64,000 nucleotides of DNA from Rhizobium sp. 18055 (GCF_902706285.1 NZ_CACSKD010000015.1:86453-150452); one strand, 5' to 3'. Positions 7,892-16,940 are shown, counted from the first letter of the stretch. Notes: a model not told the origin generated them from the sequence alone. A program made the numbers and translations.

Positions 7892-8836
7892 GTGAATCCC
7901 GAACTACGAGAACACGGACGCTACCGAGACTACATCCAGCAGGCGATGTCCGAACCGGCAATGCGCACTGCTATTGTCCATCCCTGCTCTGTGGACGCCC
8001 TTCGATCATCGCTGGATGCGCGTGATCAGGGTATTCTCGACCCCTTGCTGGTTGGACCCGAACGCAAGATCCGGTCAATTGCGGAGGCCGCGGGTCTCAG
8101 CCTTGCCGGTATAGATCTCGAACCGGTGGAGCACAGTCACGCGGCTGCATGTCGCGCTGTGGAGCTTGCCTCGCAGGGAAAAGTCCAAGCCTTGATGAAG
8201 GGCAGTCTGCATACCGATGAGCTCCTCTCTGCAGTGGTCGCTTCCGGATCGGGCCTGAAGACCGAAAGGCGAATGAGCCATGCCTACATCATGGACGTCC
8301 CTGCCTATGACAAGCTTCTGGTGGTTACCGACGCGGCGATCAACATTCAGCCGGACCTGGACCAGAAACGCGATATTTGTCAAAACGCGATCGATCTCCT
8401 TCGTCACCTTGGAGTGGAAAGACCTTTGGTCGCTGTTCTGGCCGCCGTGGAAACTGTCAACAGCAGGATGGCGGCAACACTTGATGCTGCCGCATTGACG
8501 GTTATGGCGTCACGCGGCCAGATCCAGGGCGCGATCGTTGACGGCCCGCTTGCCTTCGACAACGCGATCAACATTGAGGCTGCGCAGGCAAAACTGATCA
8601 CGTCGCCGGTTGCCGGCCGGGCCGACATACTGCTGGTACCGGATCTGGAGGCTGGCAACATGCTTGCCAAGCAGCTTGTCTATTTCGCGGGTGCTGATGC
8701 CGCTGGTTTGGTTCTCGGCGCACGGGTCCCAATCATTCTGACCAGCCGGGCTGATTTGCCCAAAGTCCGACTGGTATCCTGCGCGCTGGCAAAAATTCTG
8801 GCCAGAGCCTACCAGGCGCGACATATGCCAGATTGA
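7892..8836 (+). CDS. pta: Phosphate acetyl/butyryltransferase family enzyme
   Basis: Short-type phosphotransacetylase (314 aa) that interconverts acetyl-phosphate and acetyl-CoA, or an acyl variant. The whole length fits the PTA_PTB fold: ALMKGSLHTDELLSAVV near the middle, the MSHAYIMDVP segment, the TDAAINIQPDLDQK motif, and the GALVDGP-like block GAIVDGPLAFDNAIN. It starts at GTG 7892 with GGAGG about ten bases upstream; ATG 7946 is possible. The acetate kinase and phosphoketolase genes lie downstream on the same strand, so acetyl-phosphate is the expected substrate. The specificity (acetyl vs butyryl) cannot be read from sequence; context favours acetyl. Confidence 0.82.
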   Translation: MNPELREHGRYRDYIQQAMSEPAMRTAIVHPCSVDALRSSLDARDQGILDPLLVGPERKIRSIAEAAGLSLAGIDLEPVEHSHAAACRAVELASQGKVQALMKGSLHTDELLSAVVASGSGLKTERRMSHAYIMDVPAYDKLLVVTDAAINIQPDLDQKRDICQNAIDLLRHLGVERPLVAVLAAVETVNSRMAATLDAAALTVMASRGQIQGAIVDGPLAFDNAINIEAAQAKLITSPVAGRADILLVPDLEAGNMLAKQLVYFAGADAAGLVLGARVPIILTSRADLPKVRLVSCALAKILARAYQARHMPD

Positions 8837-9001
8837 ACCGCTGCAGAGGCCATCTGCCGTGGGTTGTTCACGCGATCGTCAAAGCGGTAGGATTGACATG
8901 GTATCGCTCGACAAATGAGGTAGTCTGGACAGACCGATCGCAGTTGTCTTGAACAGACGCCGGCACCGGGAGGAAGCGCACGGCGGAAGGAGAGCAGCGT
9001 A

Positions 9002-9880
9002 ATGACGAGCAGGGAGTTTCCACGACATATTCTCTTCGCCACTGATTTTTCCGCGCGTTGTGACAGGGCCCAGGACCGGGCAATCCAGTTGGCGCTGCAA
9101 TGGCGCGCAAAACTGACGGTCCTTTTCGCGTTCGAGGCCGACGCCGTGAGCGCATCGCAGACCACCGCGCATGCTTCCCTCCCACGAACCATCTCTTATG
9201 CCGCGTGTAGGCTGGAAGAAGAGCTATCCGGAATCGACACGTTGCAGAGCAACGTCGAGATCAGGCATGGGGCCGCCTACGAGGTTATTGCTGGCTTCGT
9301 TGCGGAGATGTCTCCAGATATCGTCGTCACGGGTATTTCGAGCAATGACAAGCTTGGGCGATCGATCCTAGGTTCGACAACGACTTCGCTCTTGAGGATG
9401 GTGGTCGTGCCGGTGTTGGCCGTTAAGAAAAAACCGATCGATTCCGGGGCGCGCGTTCTGGTTGCCAGCGATCTCTCGGAAGGCTCAGCTGACGCTCTCA
9501 GAACCGCCATAGAATATTTTGATCCGGAGACAATCACACTTTTTCTCGCGCTGGACCCGCCATTTAGAACGTGGACAAACGACACGGGCGTCTACGAGCG
9601 AAGCTTCGAGGCCGAGAGCCTCAAAAGGGCACGGGATTTTCTCGACAAGGCGATTGCGAAGCATCAATCCATCGAGCCGGTTATCGTGGCAGAGGTCGGT
9701 GACCCTTCCGAACTGGTCGCCCGCTACGCAATGGACCATGACATCGACATCGTGGTGACGGGGACAGAGGGGCGCGGCGGGCTATTGAACGTTCTGGTAG
9801 AAAGCGTTGCCAGCGGAATTATGTGGGAGGCGCCGTGTGACGTGTTCGTTGTCCCGCAGAAGAGACGGACTTCGGTCTGA
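9002..9880 (+). CDS. Tandem universal stress protein (UspA family)
   Basis: A 292-aa protein with two Usp domains (about 8-140 and 150-285). Domain 1 opens HILFATDFS and ends in a GISSNDKLGRSILGS block; domain 2 has VLVASDLS and TGTEGRGGLLNVLVESVA, the G-x2-G-x9-S/G-type ATP-binding loop. It sits between the phosphotransacetylase and acetate kinase genes, a placement seen in microoxic or anaerobic regulons where Usp proteins accompany fermentation genes. The start at ATG 9002 has GGAAGGAGAG upstream. No FixK box was found in the 165 bases before it. Confidence 0.85.
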   Translation: MTSREFPRHILFATDFSARCDRAQDRAIQLALQWRAKLTVLFAFEADAVSASQTTAHASLPRTISYAACRLEEELSGIDTLQSNVEIRHGAAYEVIAGFVAEMSPDIVVTGISSNDKLGRSILGSTTTSLLRMVVVPVLAVKKKPIDSGARVLVASDLSEGSADALRTAIEYFDPETITLFLALDPPFRTWTNDTGVYERSFEAESLKRARDFLDKAIAKHQSIEPVIVAEVGDPSELVARYAMDHDIDIVVTGTEGRGGLLNVLVESVASGIMWEAPCDVFVVPQKRRTSV

Positions 9881-9947
9881 GTTCGGATGCGAGACGTCCC
9901 TATGCGCAGGGAAATGCGGCGCGGCGGACAAAGAGTGAGAGGCTTCA

Positions 9948-11177
9948 ATGGACGAGACACTACTTCTGACCTTTAATGCCGGCTCTTCAACCGTAAAAAT
10001 CGGCATTTTCCAAGTTACGGAGCAGGGTCCGGTCCATCTGGGAAAGGCGGCCATCGATCTCGCAGCCGTAGCTCTCACCCTGGTCCTGCGAAAAGGTCTG
10101 GAAGGTTTCAACATTCCGCTGTCTCAGCGCCCCGCCGATCTCGCCGGCCTGATCGACGAAGTGTTCGAGAAGACCAGTGCACATTTTGACCTCGATAGAA
10201 TAATCGGCGCGGGCCATCGCATTGTACATGGCGGAGACGTGTTCACCGGTCCAGTTGCGCTGAACGACGAGACGATCGCGCAGATCGAAATGCTTGGCCA
10301 GCTTGCTCCGCTACATCAGCCACAGGCTCTTCGGCTGATTGCGGCCGTCAGAGACGCGCGTCCGGACCTATTTCAATCGGCTTCTTTCGATACTACGTTT
10401 CATGCATCTCAGCCTGACGTGGTCAGGCGCTTGGCAATCCCGCGCGTCTATTATGAACGCGGCATCAAGCGTTACGGTTTTCATGGCCTGTCCTATCAGT
10501 ATGTGGTGCGCTCATTGCGGTCACAGGCACCAGAAGTGGCGGATGGCAAGGTGGTTATCGCGCATCTGGGGAGCGGCGCCAGTCTTTGCGGCGTTCATAA
10601 CGGCGCTAGCCGGGATTCGAGCATGGGGTTTTCAACGCTTGATGGTATTCCCATGGCGACCCGTCCGGGCTGGCTGGATCCTGGCGTCATTCTCCACTTG
10701 CTGGGGCCGGGCGAGAAATCGCTTCGTGAGATAGAAGATATTCTTTACAACAAGTCGGGTTTGCTGGGTCTTTCGGGGATCAGCGGCGATGTCCGCGTCC
10801 TGATTGAAAACGACGCCGAGGAGGCAAGACAAGCACTCGAGCTGTTTACGATACGTATCGCTGGCGAGATATGCCGACTCGCCTCGACGCTTGAAGGTCT
10901 TGATGCGGTGGTTTTCACGGCCGGGATCGGAGAACACCAACCTCTGATACGGGCGAGAGTTGCCGAGAGACTTTTGTGGTTGGGGTTTGCACTTGATCCC
11001 GAAGAGAACGCGACGAATGCCCTGAAGATCAGCACGGCGGCAAGTCGAGTAGCCGTTTATGTCATCCCGACCGACGAGGAACTAATGATCGCTGAAGAAT
11101 GCCTGGCAGTTTTGCTTTCGACAGAAAACTTCAAGGAAATGATCGAGATCACGGAAGACCGGCAAACCCGGGTCTAG
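9948..11177 (+). CDS. ackA: Acetate kinase
   Basis: Converts acetyl-phosphate plus ADP to acetate plus ATP. The 409-aa protein has the ASKHA signatures: N-terminal TFNAGSSTVKIGIF, GHRIVHGGDVF with the catalytic-region Arg, SFDTTFH with the catalytic Asp, and HLGSGASLCGVHNGASRDSSMG; FTAGIGEH near the C-terminus contacts the nucleotide. Length is normal. It begins 67 bases after the stress protein and ends 15 bases before the phosphoketolase ATG, so the last two are surely cotranscribed. Confidence 0.94.
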   Translation: MDETLLLTFNAGSSTVKIGIFQVTEQGPVHLGKAAIDLAAVALTLVLRKGLEGFNIPLSQRPADLAGLIDEVFEKTSAHFDLDRIIGAGHRIVHGGDVFTGPVALNDETIAQIEMLGQLAPLHQPQALRLIAAVRDARPDLFQSASFDTTFHASQPDVVRRLAIPRVYYERGIKRYGFHGLSYQYVVRSLRSQAPEVADGKVVIAHLGSGASLCGVHNGASRDSSMGFSTLDGIPMATRPGWLDPGVILHLLGPGEKSLREIEDILYNKSGLLGLSGISGDVRVLIENDAEEARQALELFTIRIAGEICRLASTLEGLDAVVFTAGIGEHQPLIRARVAERLLWLGFALDPEENATNALKISTAASRVAVYVIPTDEELMIAEECLAVLLSTENFKEMIEITEDRQTRV

Positions 11178-11192
11178 GTGGGGAGAAAAGGA

Positions 11193-13595
11193 ATGGCGGA
11201 TATGCGGACAGAGACAGACACCAACATAGGGGCGACGACCGCGCGCGAACTCGAGCTTCTGAACCGCTACTGGCGGGCCGCGAACTACCTCTCCGTCGGA
11301 CAGATCTATCTGCTCGACAATCCGCTCCTGCGCGAGCCGCTCAAGGCCGAGCACATCAAGCCGCGCCTGCTCGGGCATTGGGGCACGACCCCGGGGCTGA
11401 ACTTCATCTACGCCCATCTCAACCGCGTCATCCGCGCGCGCGACGCCGACATGATCTATGTCTGCGGTCCCGGCCATGGCGGTCCGGGCATGGTCGCCAG
11501 CACTTACCTGGAGGGCACCTACAGCGAGATCTACCCGCATATTTCCGAAGACGCGGCGGGCATGCAGCGACTGTTCAAGCAGTTCTCCTTCCCCGGCGGC
11601 ATTCCGAGTCATGCGGCGCCCGAGACGCCCGGCTCCATCCACGAAGGCGGCGAACTCGGTTATGCACTGGTGCACGCCTATGGCGCCGCCTTCGACAATC
11701 CGAACTTGGTCGTCGCTTGCGTTGTGGGTGACGGCGAGGCGGAAACCGGCCCGCTAGCAGCGAGTTGGCAGTCGAACAAGTTCATCAATCCCGCCCGCGA
11801 CGGCGCCGTCCTGCCGATCCTGCACCTGAACGGTTACAAGATCGCCAATCCGACGGTTCTTTCCCGCATCGGCAAAGAGGACCTGGACCATCTGTTCCGA
11901 GGTTACGGCTACGAACCTTTCCTCGTCGAAGGCCATGAACCGGATGACATGCATCAGCAGATGGCAGCCGTTCTGGATACGGTCTTTGACCGCATTCACG
12001 TCATTCTGCAGGCCGCGCGCAGCGGCGAACCTGTGGAAGGTTGCCCGCGCTGGCCGATGATCGTGCTCAGAAGCCCTAAAGGCTGGACAGGACCGAAGGA
12101 AGTGGACGGCAAGAAGGTCGAGGATTTCTGGCGCGCCCACCAGGTGCCGGTCGCCAATTGCCGCGAGGACGATAGCCACCGCAAGATCCTTGAGGACTGG
12201 ATGCGCAGCTACGATCCCGAAGACCTTTTCGACGGCAACGGCCGCCTGAAAGAAGAGCTGCGTGCGCTTTCGCCCGGCGGCGATCGGCGCATGGGCGCCA
12301 ATCCGCATGCCAATGGCGGGCTTCTGCGCAAGGAACTCGTGGTACCGTCCATCCGAGATCACGCAGTGCCAGTGACGGATCGCGGCGCGTTGATGGTGCA
12401 GACGACCGAAATCCTTGGCCGCTACCTGCGCGACATCCTTAAACTCAACGATGCCAATTCCAATTTCCGCATCTTCGGGCCGGACGAGACGGAATCGAAC
12501 CGCCTCGGTGCAGTCTTCGAAGTCACCGACCGCGTCTGGATGGAGAAGATCGAGCCCTACGACGTGCATCTGTCCCGCGATGGCCGTGTGATGGAAGTGC
12601 TTTCCGAACATCTGTGCCAGGGCTGGCTGGAGGGCTACCTGCTGACGGGCCGGCACGGCTTCTTCTCCTGCTACGAAGCCTTCATCCACATTATCGATTC
12701 GATGTTCAACCAGCATGCCAAGTGGCTGAAGGTCTCGCGCGAACTGCCCTGGCGCAAGCCGGTATCCTCGCTCAACTACCTGCTCACCTCGCATGTCTGG
12801 CGGCAGGATCATAACGGCTTCAGCCACCAGGATCCGGGCTTCGTCGATCTCGTCGCCAACAAGAAGGCGGATATCGTCCGCATCTACCTGCCGCCGGACG
12901 CCAACACCCTGCTCTGGATCGGCGACCATTGCCTGAAGACCTGGGACCGCATCAACGTCATCGTTGCCGGCAAGCAGCCGGAGCCGCAATGGCTGACGAT
13001 GGACGAGGCGATCCAGCACTGCGAATCCGGTATCGGCATCTGGGAGTGGGCCGGGACCGAAGACAATGCTGTAGCGCCGGACGTCGTGATGGCTTGTGCC
13101 GGCGACGTGCCGACCATGGAAACCCTTGCGGCGGTGATGCTGCTGCGAGAAGCGCTTCCGGAACTGAAGATCCGGGTCGTCAACATCGTCGACCTGATGG
13201 CGTTGCAATCAGAGGACCAGCATCCGCATGGGCTGGACGACGAAGCTTTCGATCGGCTGTTCACCACCGACCGGCCGGTGATTTTCGCCTATCACGGCTA
13301 TCCCTATCTCATCCACCGGCTGACCTATAAACGCGCAAACCATCGCAACATCCATGTGCGGGGCTTCATCGAGGAAGGGACGACAACGACGCCATTCGAC
13401 ATGACGGTGTTGAACGAACTCGACCGCTTCCATCTCGCGATCGAGGCGATTCAACGCGTTCCAGGTCTGGCAAAAAAAGCAAAACCCGCATTAGAGATGT
13501 TGGCAGCACGCCTGACCGAACACGATCGCTATATCCGGGAGTTCGGCGAGGACATGCCTGAAATTCGCGACTGGAAATGGACATCAAGGGCATAA
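11193..13595 (+). CDS. xfp: Xylulose-5-phosphate/fructose-6-phosphate phosphoketolase
   Basis: Thiamine-diphosphate enzyme that splits xylulose-5-P (or fructose-6-P) with phosphate into acetyl-phosphate and a triose (or tetrose) phosphate. The 800-aa length is typical. Visible blocks: LGHWGTTPGLNFIYAHLNR, GPGHGGPGMVASTY, the diphosphate/Mg motif GDGEAETGPLAASW, HLNGYKIANPT, and SSLNYLLTSHVWRQDHNGFSHQDPGF. I start at ATG 11193 behind GGGGAGAAAAGGA rather than the GTG at 11178. With ackA upstream it forms a carbon shunt giving ATP from acetyl-phosphate. Base composition is more GC-rich at third positions than the flanking genes. Confidence 0.95.
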   Translation: MADMRTETDTNIGATTARELELLNRYWRAANYLSVGQIYLLDNPLLREPLKAEHIKPRLLGHWGTTPGLNFIYAHLNRVIRARDADMIYVCGPGHGGPGMVASTYLEGTYSEIYPHISEDAAGMQRLFKQFSFPGGIPSHAAPETPGSIHEGGELGYALVHAYGAAFDNPNLVVACVVGDGEAETGPLAASWQSNKFINPARDGAVLPILHLNGYKIANPTVLSRIGKEDLDHLFRGYGYEPFLVEGHEPDDMHQQMAAVLDTVFDRIHVILQAARSGEPVEGCPRWPMIVLRSPKGWTGPKEVDGKKVEDFWRAHQVPVANCREDDSHRKILEDWMRSYDPEDLFDGNGRLKEELRALSPGGDRRMGANPHANGGLLRKELVVPSIRDHAVPVTDRGALMVQTTEILGRYLRDILKLNDANSNFRIFGPDETESNRLGAVFEVTDRVWMEKIEPYDVHLSRDGRVMEVLSEHLCQGWLEGYLLTGRHGFFSCYEAFIHIIDSMFNQHAKWLKVSRELPWRKPVSSLNYLLTSHVWRQDHNGFSHQDPGFVDLVANKKADIVRIYLPPDANTLLWIGDHCLKTWDRINVIVAGKQPEPQWLTMDEAIQHCESGIGIWEWAGTEDNAVAPDVVMACAGDVPTMETLAAVMLLREALPELKIRVVNIVDLMALQSEDQHPHGLDDEAFDRLFTTDRPVIFAYHGYPYLIHRLTYKRANHRNIHVRGFIEEGTTTTPFDMTVLNELDRFHLAIEAIQRVPGLAKKAKPALEMLAARLTEHDRYIREFGEDMPEIRDWKWTSRA

Positions 13596-13662
13596 GCCAG
13601 TCACGGCAGAAAATGAATGGAGAGGCGATCACATCTGTCGTCTACAACATACGAGGTAGCAT

Positions 13663-14301
13663 ATGCTTGCGCAGGATCTGATGACGAAAAGCCCGGTTAC
13701 CGTGAACGAGCAATCAAGTGTCAAACATGCCGTAGAACTGATGGTCAGACATGGCATCAGCGGCCTGCCCGTTGTCAACGATGAGGGCGTCACAAGCGGC
13801 ATGCTGACGGAAGGAGACATTCTCAAGCGCAGCGAGTTGAACCGGGCGCTTGTCGTTCCGGATAATCCAGATGACGATTTCTACAGGAGCTACGTCCAGG
13901 CGCACGCAACTATGGTTGCCGACTGCATGTCTCGTGATCTTGCCTCCGTGCCCCCGAGCGCCTCTCTGGCGCAGGTGGTCGGGCTCATGCGCAACAAAGG
14001 TGTAAAACGGCTCCCGGTGATCGACAATGGTACGCTTGTGGGAATTGTCAGCCGTAAAGATGTCTTCAAAGCGATCACGCCGTCACGCGAGAATGTGGCA
14101 AGTGGTGGCGACGCACTCCGGCTTGCGTTGTCGACCCGGCTGAGGTCGGAACTTGGAATCGACCTTGGTACTTTCGACTTGCGGATAAACGGCTCGCTCG
14201 CCGAGATCTCGGGCAACCCCTTCAGCGAATATCAGAGAAAGGCAATGCGAGTGGTTGCAGAGAGCATTTCCGGCCTGTCCGGCATAAAAATTGCGAACTA
14301 G
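13663..14301 (+). CDS. CBS-domain protein with BON-like tail
   Basis: A 212-aa protein with a CBS pair: first repeat about 1-65 (DLMTKSPVTVNEQSSVKHAVELM, then ISGLPVVNDEGVTSGMLTEGDIL) and second about 88-145 (CMSRDLASVPPSASLAQVV, KRLPVIDNGTLVGIVSRKDV). Residues 148-212 look like a BON-type alpha/beta tail. CBS pairs bind adenine nucleotides and often sense energy charge. It follows the phosphoketolase gene by 67 bases, so it may be the last gene of the acetate operon and report on adenylate state; that role is inference. Confidence 0.82.
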   Translation: MLAQDLMTKSPVTVNEQSSVKHAVELMVRHGISGLPVVNDEGVTSGMLTEGDILKRSELNRALVVPDNPDDDFYRSYVQAHATMVADCMSRDLASVPPSASLAQVVGLMRNKGVKRLPVIDNGTLVGIVSRKDVFKAITPSRENVASGGDALRLALSTRLRSELGIDLGTFDLRINGSLAEISGNPFSEYQRKAMRVVAESISGLSGIKIAN

Positions 14302-14316
14302 AAAATGGAATCGGAG

Positions 14317-14338
14317 CCTACGCCCAGTTGGGCGTAGG
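14317..14338. terminator. Hairpin between convergent genes
   Basis: CCTACGCCCA and TGGGCGTAGG form a perfect 10-bp inverted repeat around GT, sitting between the CBS gene stop and the end of the convergent small membrane protein gene. No T-run follows on either strand, so it may terminate weakly or act as a Rho-associated or mRNA-end hairpin. Confidence 0.5.
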
Positions 14339-14349
14339 ACGTCTCGCGT

Positions 14350-14598
14350 TTAACCGGAGATAACGTCACCGGCCTGCCACTGCTTCTTACCCCAGTTACG
14401 CAGCCGCATGCGACGCGCCACGACACCTGCCAAAAGAGGTGCTATTGCGAAACTCAGGAGGACCACGACGGGTAACCAGACTTTGAGATTATCGGAAAAG
14501 GCGGGTATCATCAGCACGGCAACAATGCCTACCCCGAAAAGGATGGCATTGATCAACATGCTGCAGACGATCTTCAACCATGTATCTGTGCTCAGCAT
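14350..14598 (-). CDS. Small two-span membrane protein
   Basis: 82 aa from an ATG with AAGGAG six bases upstream. Two hydrophobic segments are clear: about 8-31 (IVCSMLINAILFGVGIVAVLMI) and about 38-61 (KVWLPVVVLLSFAIAPLLAGVV), followed by a basic tail with RRMRLRNWGKKQW. I do not recognise a family. A half-matching FixK-like sequence lies close upstream (14628-14641, 8/10) but too near the start to be convincing. Confidence 0.7.
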   Translation of the reverse strand: MLSTDTWLKIVCSMLINAILFGVGIVAVLMIPAFSDNLKVWLPVVVLLSFAIAPLLAGVVARRMRLRNWGKKQWQAGDVISG

Positions 14599-14760
14599 CT
14601 TCAGCTCCTTTTTGACCTGAAGCTAAACTGATCCAAATCCAGATCGTTCCCACGTGCCCACCGGGTGGACGCGTTCGCGGCTCTTTCCTCTTGGCTGACG
14701 CGCAAATAGGCGCCGCTGACCAGCGACGCCGATGCCATAATTCACCTGAAGCCCATCGCG

Positions 14761-15012
14761 CTATTCGGCCGCCTGTTGCCGTGCCAAAGTCTGGAAGATT
14801 GCATCCTTGAGCAACATCCGCGATTTGCGCATCTCGGTCATGTGGAGATCATCGACCGGTTGAATATCTGTCTCAGCCAGGTGGATTTTATCGTTGATAG
14901 TCTCGTATTCCTCGCACTGGCGGGAAAAATGACGGTCTTCCTCGCGAAGGCGGCGCAGCAGCGCGAGACGCTCGGGGAATTCATCTGCCAGACGATGCGG
15001 GGTATTGGACAT
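14761..15012 (-). CDS. YdcH-like (DUF465) small coiled-coil protein
   Basis: 83 aa, highly charged and helical. It opens MSNTPHRLADEFPERLALLRRL and continues with a Y-x-x-I-N-D-K-I-H-L-A-E segment, the pattern of YdcH/DUF465 proteins. The C-terminal MTEMRKSRMLLKDAIF matches the family's L/M-x-x-x-R-x-x-L-K-D ending. AGGAG sits upstream of the ATG. It lies 44 bases downstream of the stress protein gene on the same strand and is probably cotranscribed with it. Function in the family is unknown. Confidence 0.75.
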   Translation of the reverse strand: MSNTPHRLADEFPERLALLRRLREEDRHFSRQCEEYETINDKIHLAETDIQPVDDLHMTEMRKSRMLLKDAIFQTLARQQAAE

Positions 15013-15055
15013 GGTTCACTCCTGTATGTGTCTAAAGGGGCGGGTCGCTCACGAT

Positions 15056-15892
15056 CTAACGAGCAAGCAGAACGGGAACGACTGCGCCCTCGAGCATATC
15101 GCGGGTCACGCCGCCGAAGATCCGCTCGCGAAGGCGAGAATGCCCGTAGGCGCCCATGACGATCAGGTCGGCGTCGATCGCGATCGCCTTCTCGTTGAGC
15201 ACATCGGCAACTGATCGTCCGCCACTGGCAATGCGCTCCACCGAGACTTTCACGCCATGCCGGGCGAGAAACGTCGCAATATCAGCGCCGGGTTCTCCGC
15301 CGTTTAAGCCGTAAGATGCAGTGGGATCGACCATCGTCACCACCACTTCTTCCGCAGCCTTCATCATCTCCAAGGCCTCGCGGACGCCCCGACTGGCTTC
15401 GACGCTTGAATCCCAGGCAAGGACAATGTTGCGTGGCGAAAGGGTCGGTTCTTTTTTCTCAGGCACCACAAGGATTGGCTTGGGAGCGCTAAACAATGCG
15501 CCGTCGATCGCGCGGGCGCGCAACTCCGGATCCAGATTGAGATTGCGGCCGATCAGGACGATATCAGCATAGCGTGCCCGGGTGCCGATCTGATTGTCCG
15601 CCAAGGCAATTTCGGTCTGAAGGAGCTCCAGTTCGAAGGATATGCCGGTGGCAGCCAGGTACTCGCGTGCCTTCTTTTCGGCCTCGAGCAATTGGAGGCG
15701 GTCCTTGTCCCGTTCCTCCAGCCAGACGGTCGAGATCGCCCCCGCATAGGCTTCAACGGCGGGGGGTACGAACATCGAAACGAGAATGGCGACCAGATGG
15801 GCCCCCTCCTTCCGCGCAAAGGCTATGGCGGAACGGAGATCCTCTTCGGGCTGATGGACGCTAAGGATGCTTATGACAGTGCGATAAGACAT
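15056..15892 (-). CDS. Tandem universal stress protein under a FixK box
   Basis: Two-domain UspA protein, 278 aa from ATG at 15892 (GGAG about nine bases upstream; a start six codons earlier is possible). Domain 1 ends in LIGRNLNLDPELRARAIDGALF, and domain 2 has the full ATP-loop signature MGAYGHSRLRERIFGGVTRDML, so the second domain should bind ATP. The perfect FixK/FNR box at 15951-15964 is centred about 65 bases upstream of this start, the best evidence that the gene is induced in low oxygen. The small YdcH-like gene follows it. Confidence 0.88.
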   Translation of the reverse strand: MSYRTVISILSVHQPEEDLRSAIAFARKEGAHLVAILVSMFVPPAVEAYAGAISTVWLEERDKDRLQLLEAEKKAREYLAATGISFELELLQTEIALADNQIGTRARYADIVLIGRNLNLDPELRARAIDGALFSAPKPILVVPEKKEPTLSPRNIVLAWDSSVEASRGVREALEMMKAAEEVVVTMVDPTASYGLNGGEPGADIATFLARHGVKVSVERIASGGRSVADVLNEKAIAIDADLIVMGAYGHSRLRERIFGGVTRDMLEGAVVPVLLAR

Positions 15893-15950
15893 ACGCGAGT
15901 TCTCCGACAATCTGAGTGGTGAGAATACGCATCAAAAAAGAAACGCGGTT

Positions 15951-15964
15951 TGATCCGAATCAAA
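15951..15964. promoter_or_regulatory. FixK/FNR box (TTGAT CCGA ATCAA)
   Basis: A 10/10 match to the FixK/FNR consensus in the divergent region between the stress protein gene (minus strand, start 15892) and the response regulator gene (plus strand). Class II spacing of about 41.5 would place the stress-gene transcription start near 15916, leaving a leader of some 25 bases. Confidence 0.8.
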
Positions 15965-16109
15965 CAGGCACTCACATTTTCGAACAAGCCATGTTCGGCT
16001 CCTCAACCTCAAATGATTTCGGTCCGGAACAATATCCATTCGACAACGTTTGGAAGCTCACGTGTCCATTGCAGTTCAATGGCTGCGCAAAACCGGCTTC
16101 TGCGGTTGC

Positions 16110-16508
16110 ATGCTACCCACACGAGTGAGAAACTTCTTGTCTGAATTTTACAAACCGGTTGCCCTGGTTGTCGAGGATGAACCCCTTCTCGCACTCTACG
16201 CTGAAGATCTTTTGTGCGATCTCGGCTACGAGGTCCACCATGCCCACAATGCCGATGTGGCGGTCCCCATGCTGCAGACCCTGAAAATCGATCTGCTCTT
16301 CACCGATATAGAAATGCCGGGTCGATGGAATGGTCTTGCTCTGGCGGTTCATGCCGCGACCGTGATGCCGGAAGTCCCGATCCTTGTGGTCTCCGGACGG
16401 CTCAAGCCCGCCCAAACAGAAATTCCGAGTTCTGCTTTGTTCTTTTCGAAGCCCTATGACGCATCTCACATCACTCAGGCGCTGCGGCTCTTCAGGAAAC
16501 CCGCTTAG
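16110..16508 (+). CDS. Single-domain response regulator (CheY-like)
   Basis: 132 aa from ATG 16110; alternatives GTG 16125 and TTG 16137 would trim a short nonconserved head. The receiver is complete: acidic pair in LVVEDEP, phospho-Asp in LLFTDIEMPG, Ser in LVVSGR, and Lys in FFSKPYD. There is no output domain. The sequence resembles receivers fused to the C-termini of multi-PAS hybrid kinases, such as the neighbouring gene ending at 16941, so it may be part of that phosphorelay. It is divergent from the stress protein and could share the FixK box. Confidence 0.8.
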   Translation: MLPTRVRNFLSEFYKPVALVVEDEPLLALYAEDLLCDLGYEVHHAHNADVAVPMLQTLKIDLLFTDIEMPGRWNGLALAVHAATVMPEVPILVVSGRLKPAQTEIPSSALFFSKPYDASHITQALRLFRKPA

Positions 16509-16615
16509 TCATCGGCAGACTCTTCGAGGCATATCCTATCTTGCCGGGCATATCTATTGCGACAAGTGGCCCTTATCCCAAGTATGCTATTTGTTGGAGA
16601 GAGATGCGCAAAAGT

Positions 16616-16744
16616 TTACGGAATTCGGTTTGGTAAAGACGCACCAAAATGCCCAATTGTGGTCAGACCGTTTGTGCCCGCGCCCAGCGCCTCTAGGGCC
16701 TCGTCGGCCGTCTGGAAATGCCACGTGTCCGCGTCTTGCCGCAT
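16616..16744 (-). CDS. Possible 42-aa protein
   Basis: ATG at 16744 (complement) follows AAGGGGGACAA, a good ribosome site, and opens 42 codons beginning MRQDADTWHFQTADEALEAL and ending NRIP. The content is protein-like, with a helical A-D-E-A-L-E-A-L stretch. It lies about 200 bases after the giant kinase gene on the same strand. No family recognised. The rest of 16509-16940 shows nothing else I can support. Confidence 0.3.
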   Translation of the reverse strand: MRQDADTWHFQTADEALEALGAGTNGLTTIGHFGASLPNRIP

Positions 16745-16940
16745 TTGTCCCCCTTAGCGGTTTTTGTTCAGAAACGCCCTCTACATGCTCTCCACAAATA
16801 TTCTGTTTGCCAGGGACAGGAACCCGTCCCAATGTCGGTCAGGCTCCGACCCACTCTGCCACAATACGCAAATACCTCGAAGCGACTTTGATCCGGCGCA
16901 ATCGTGGAGGGTCCATCTTTCCCTTTTTCATACGGCCGCG

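Noticed and set aside
8893..8921. TTGACA - 17 - TGAGGT as a promoter for the stress protein and acetate genes
   Set aside because: The -35 is perfect but the -10 is poor; not enough to list as a promoter.
11754..13208. 484-codon open frame antisense to the phosphoketolase gene
   Set aside because: It mirrors the strong codon bias of the real gene on the other strand; no domain features.
14628..14641. CTGAT-CCAA-ATCCA, an 8/10 FixK-like sequence upstream of the small membrane protein gene
   Set aside because: Two mismatches in conserved positions, and only about 36 bases from the start codon, too close for normal activation spacing.
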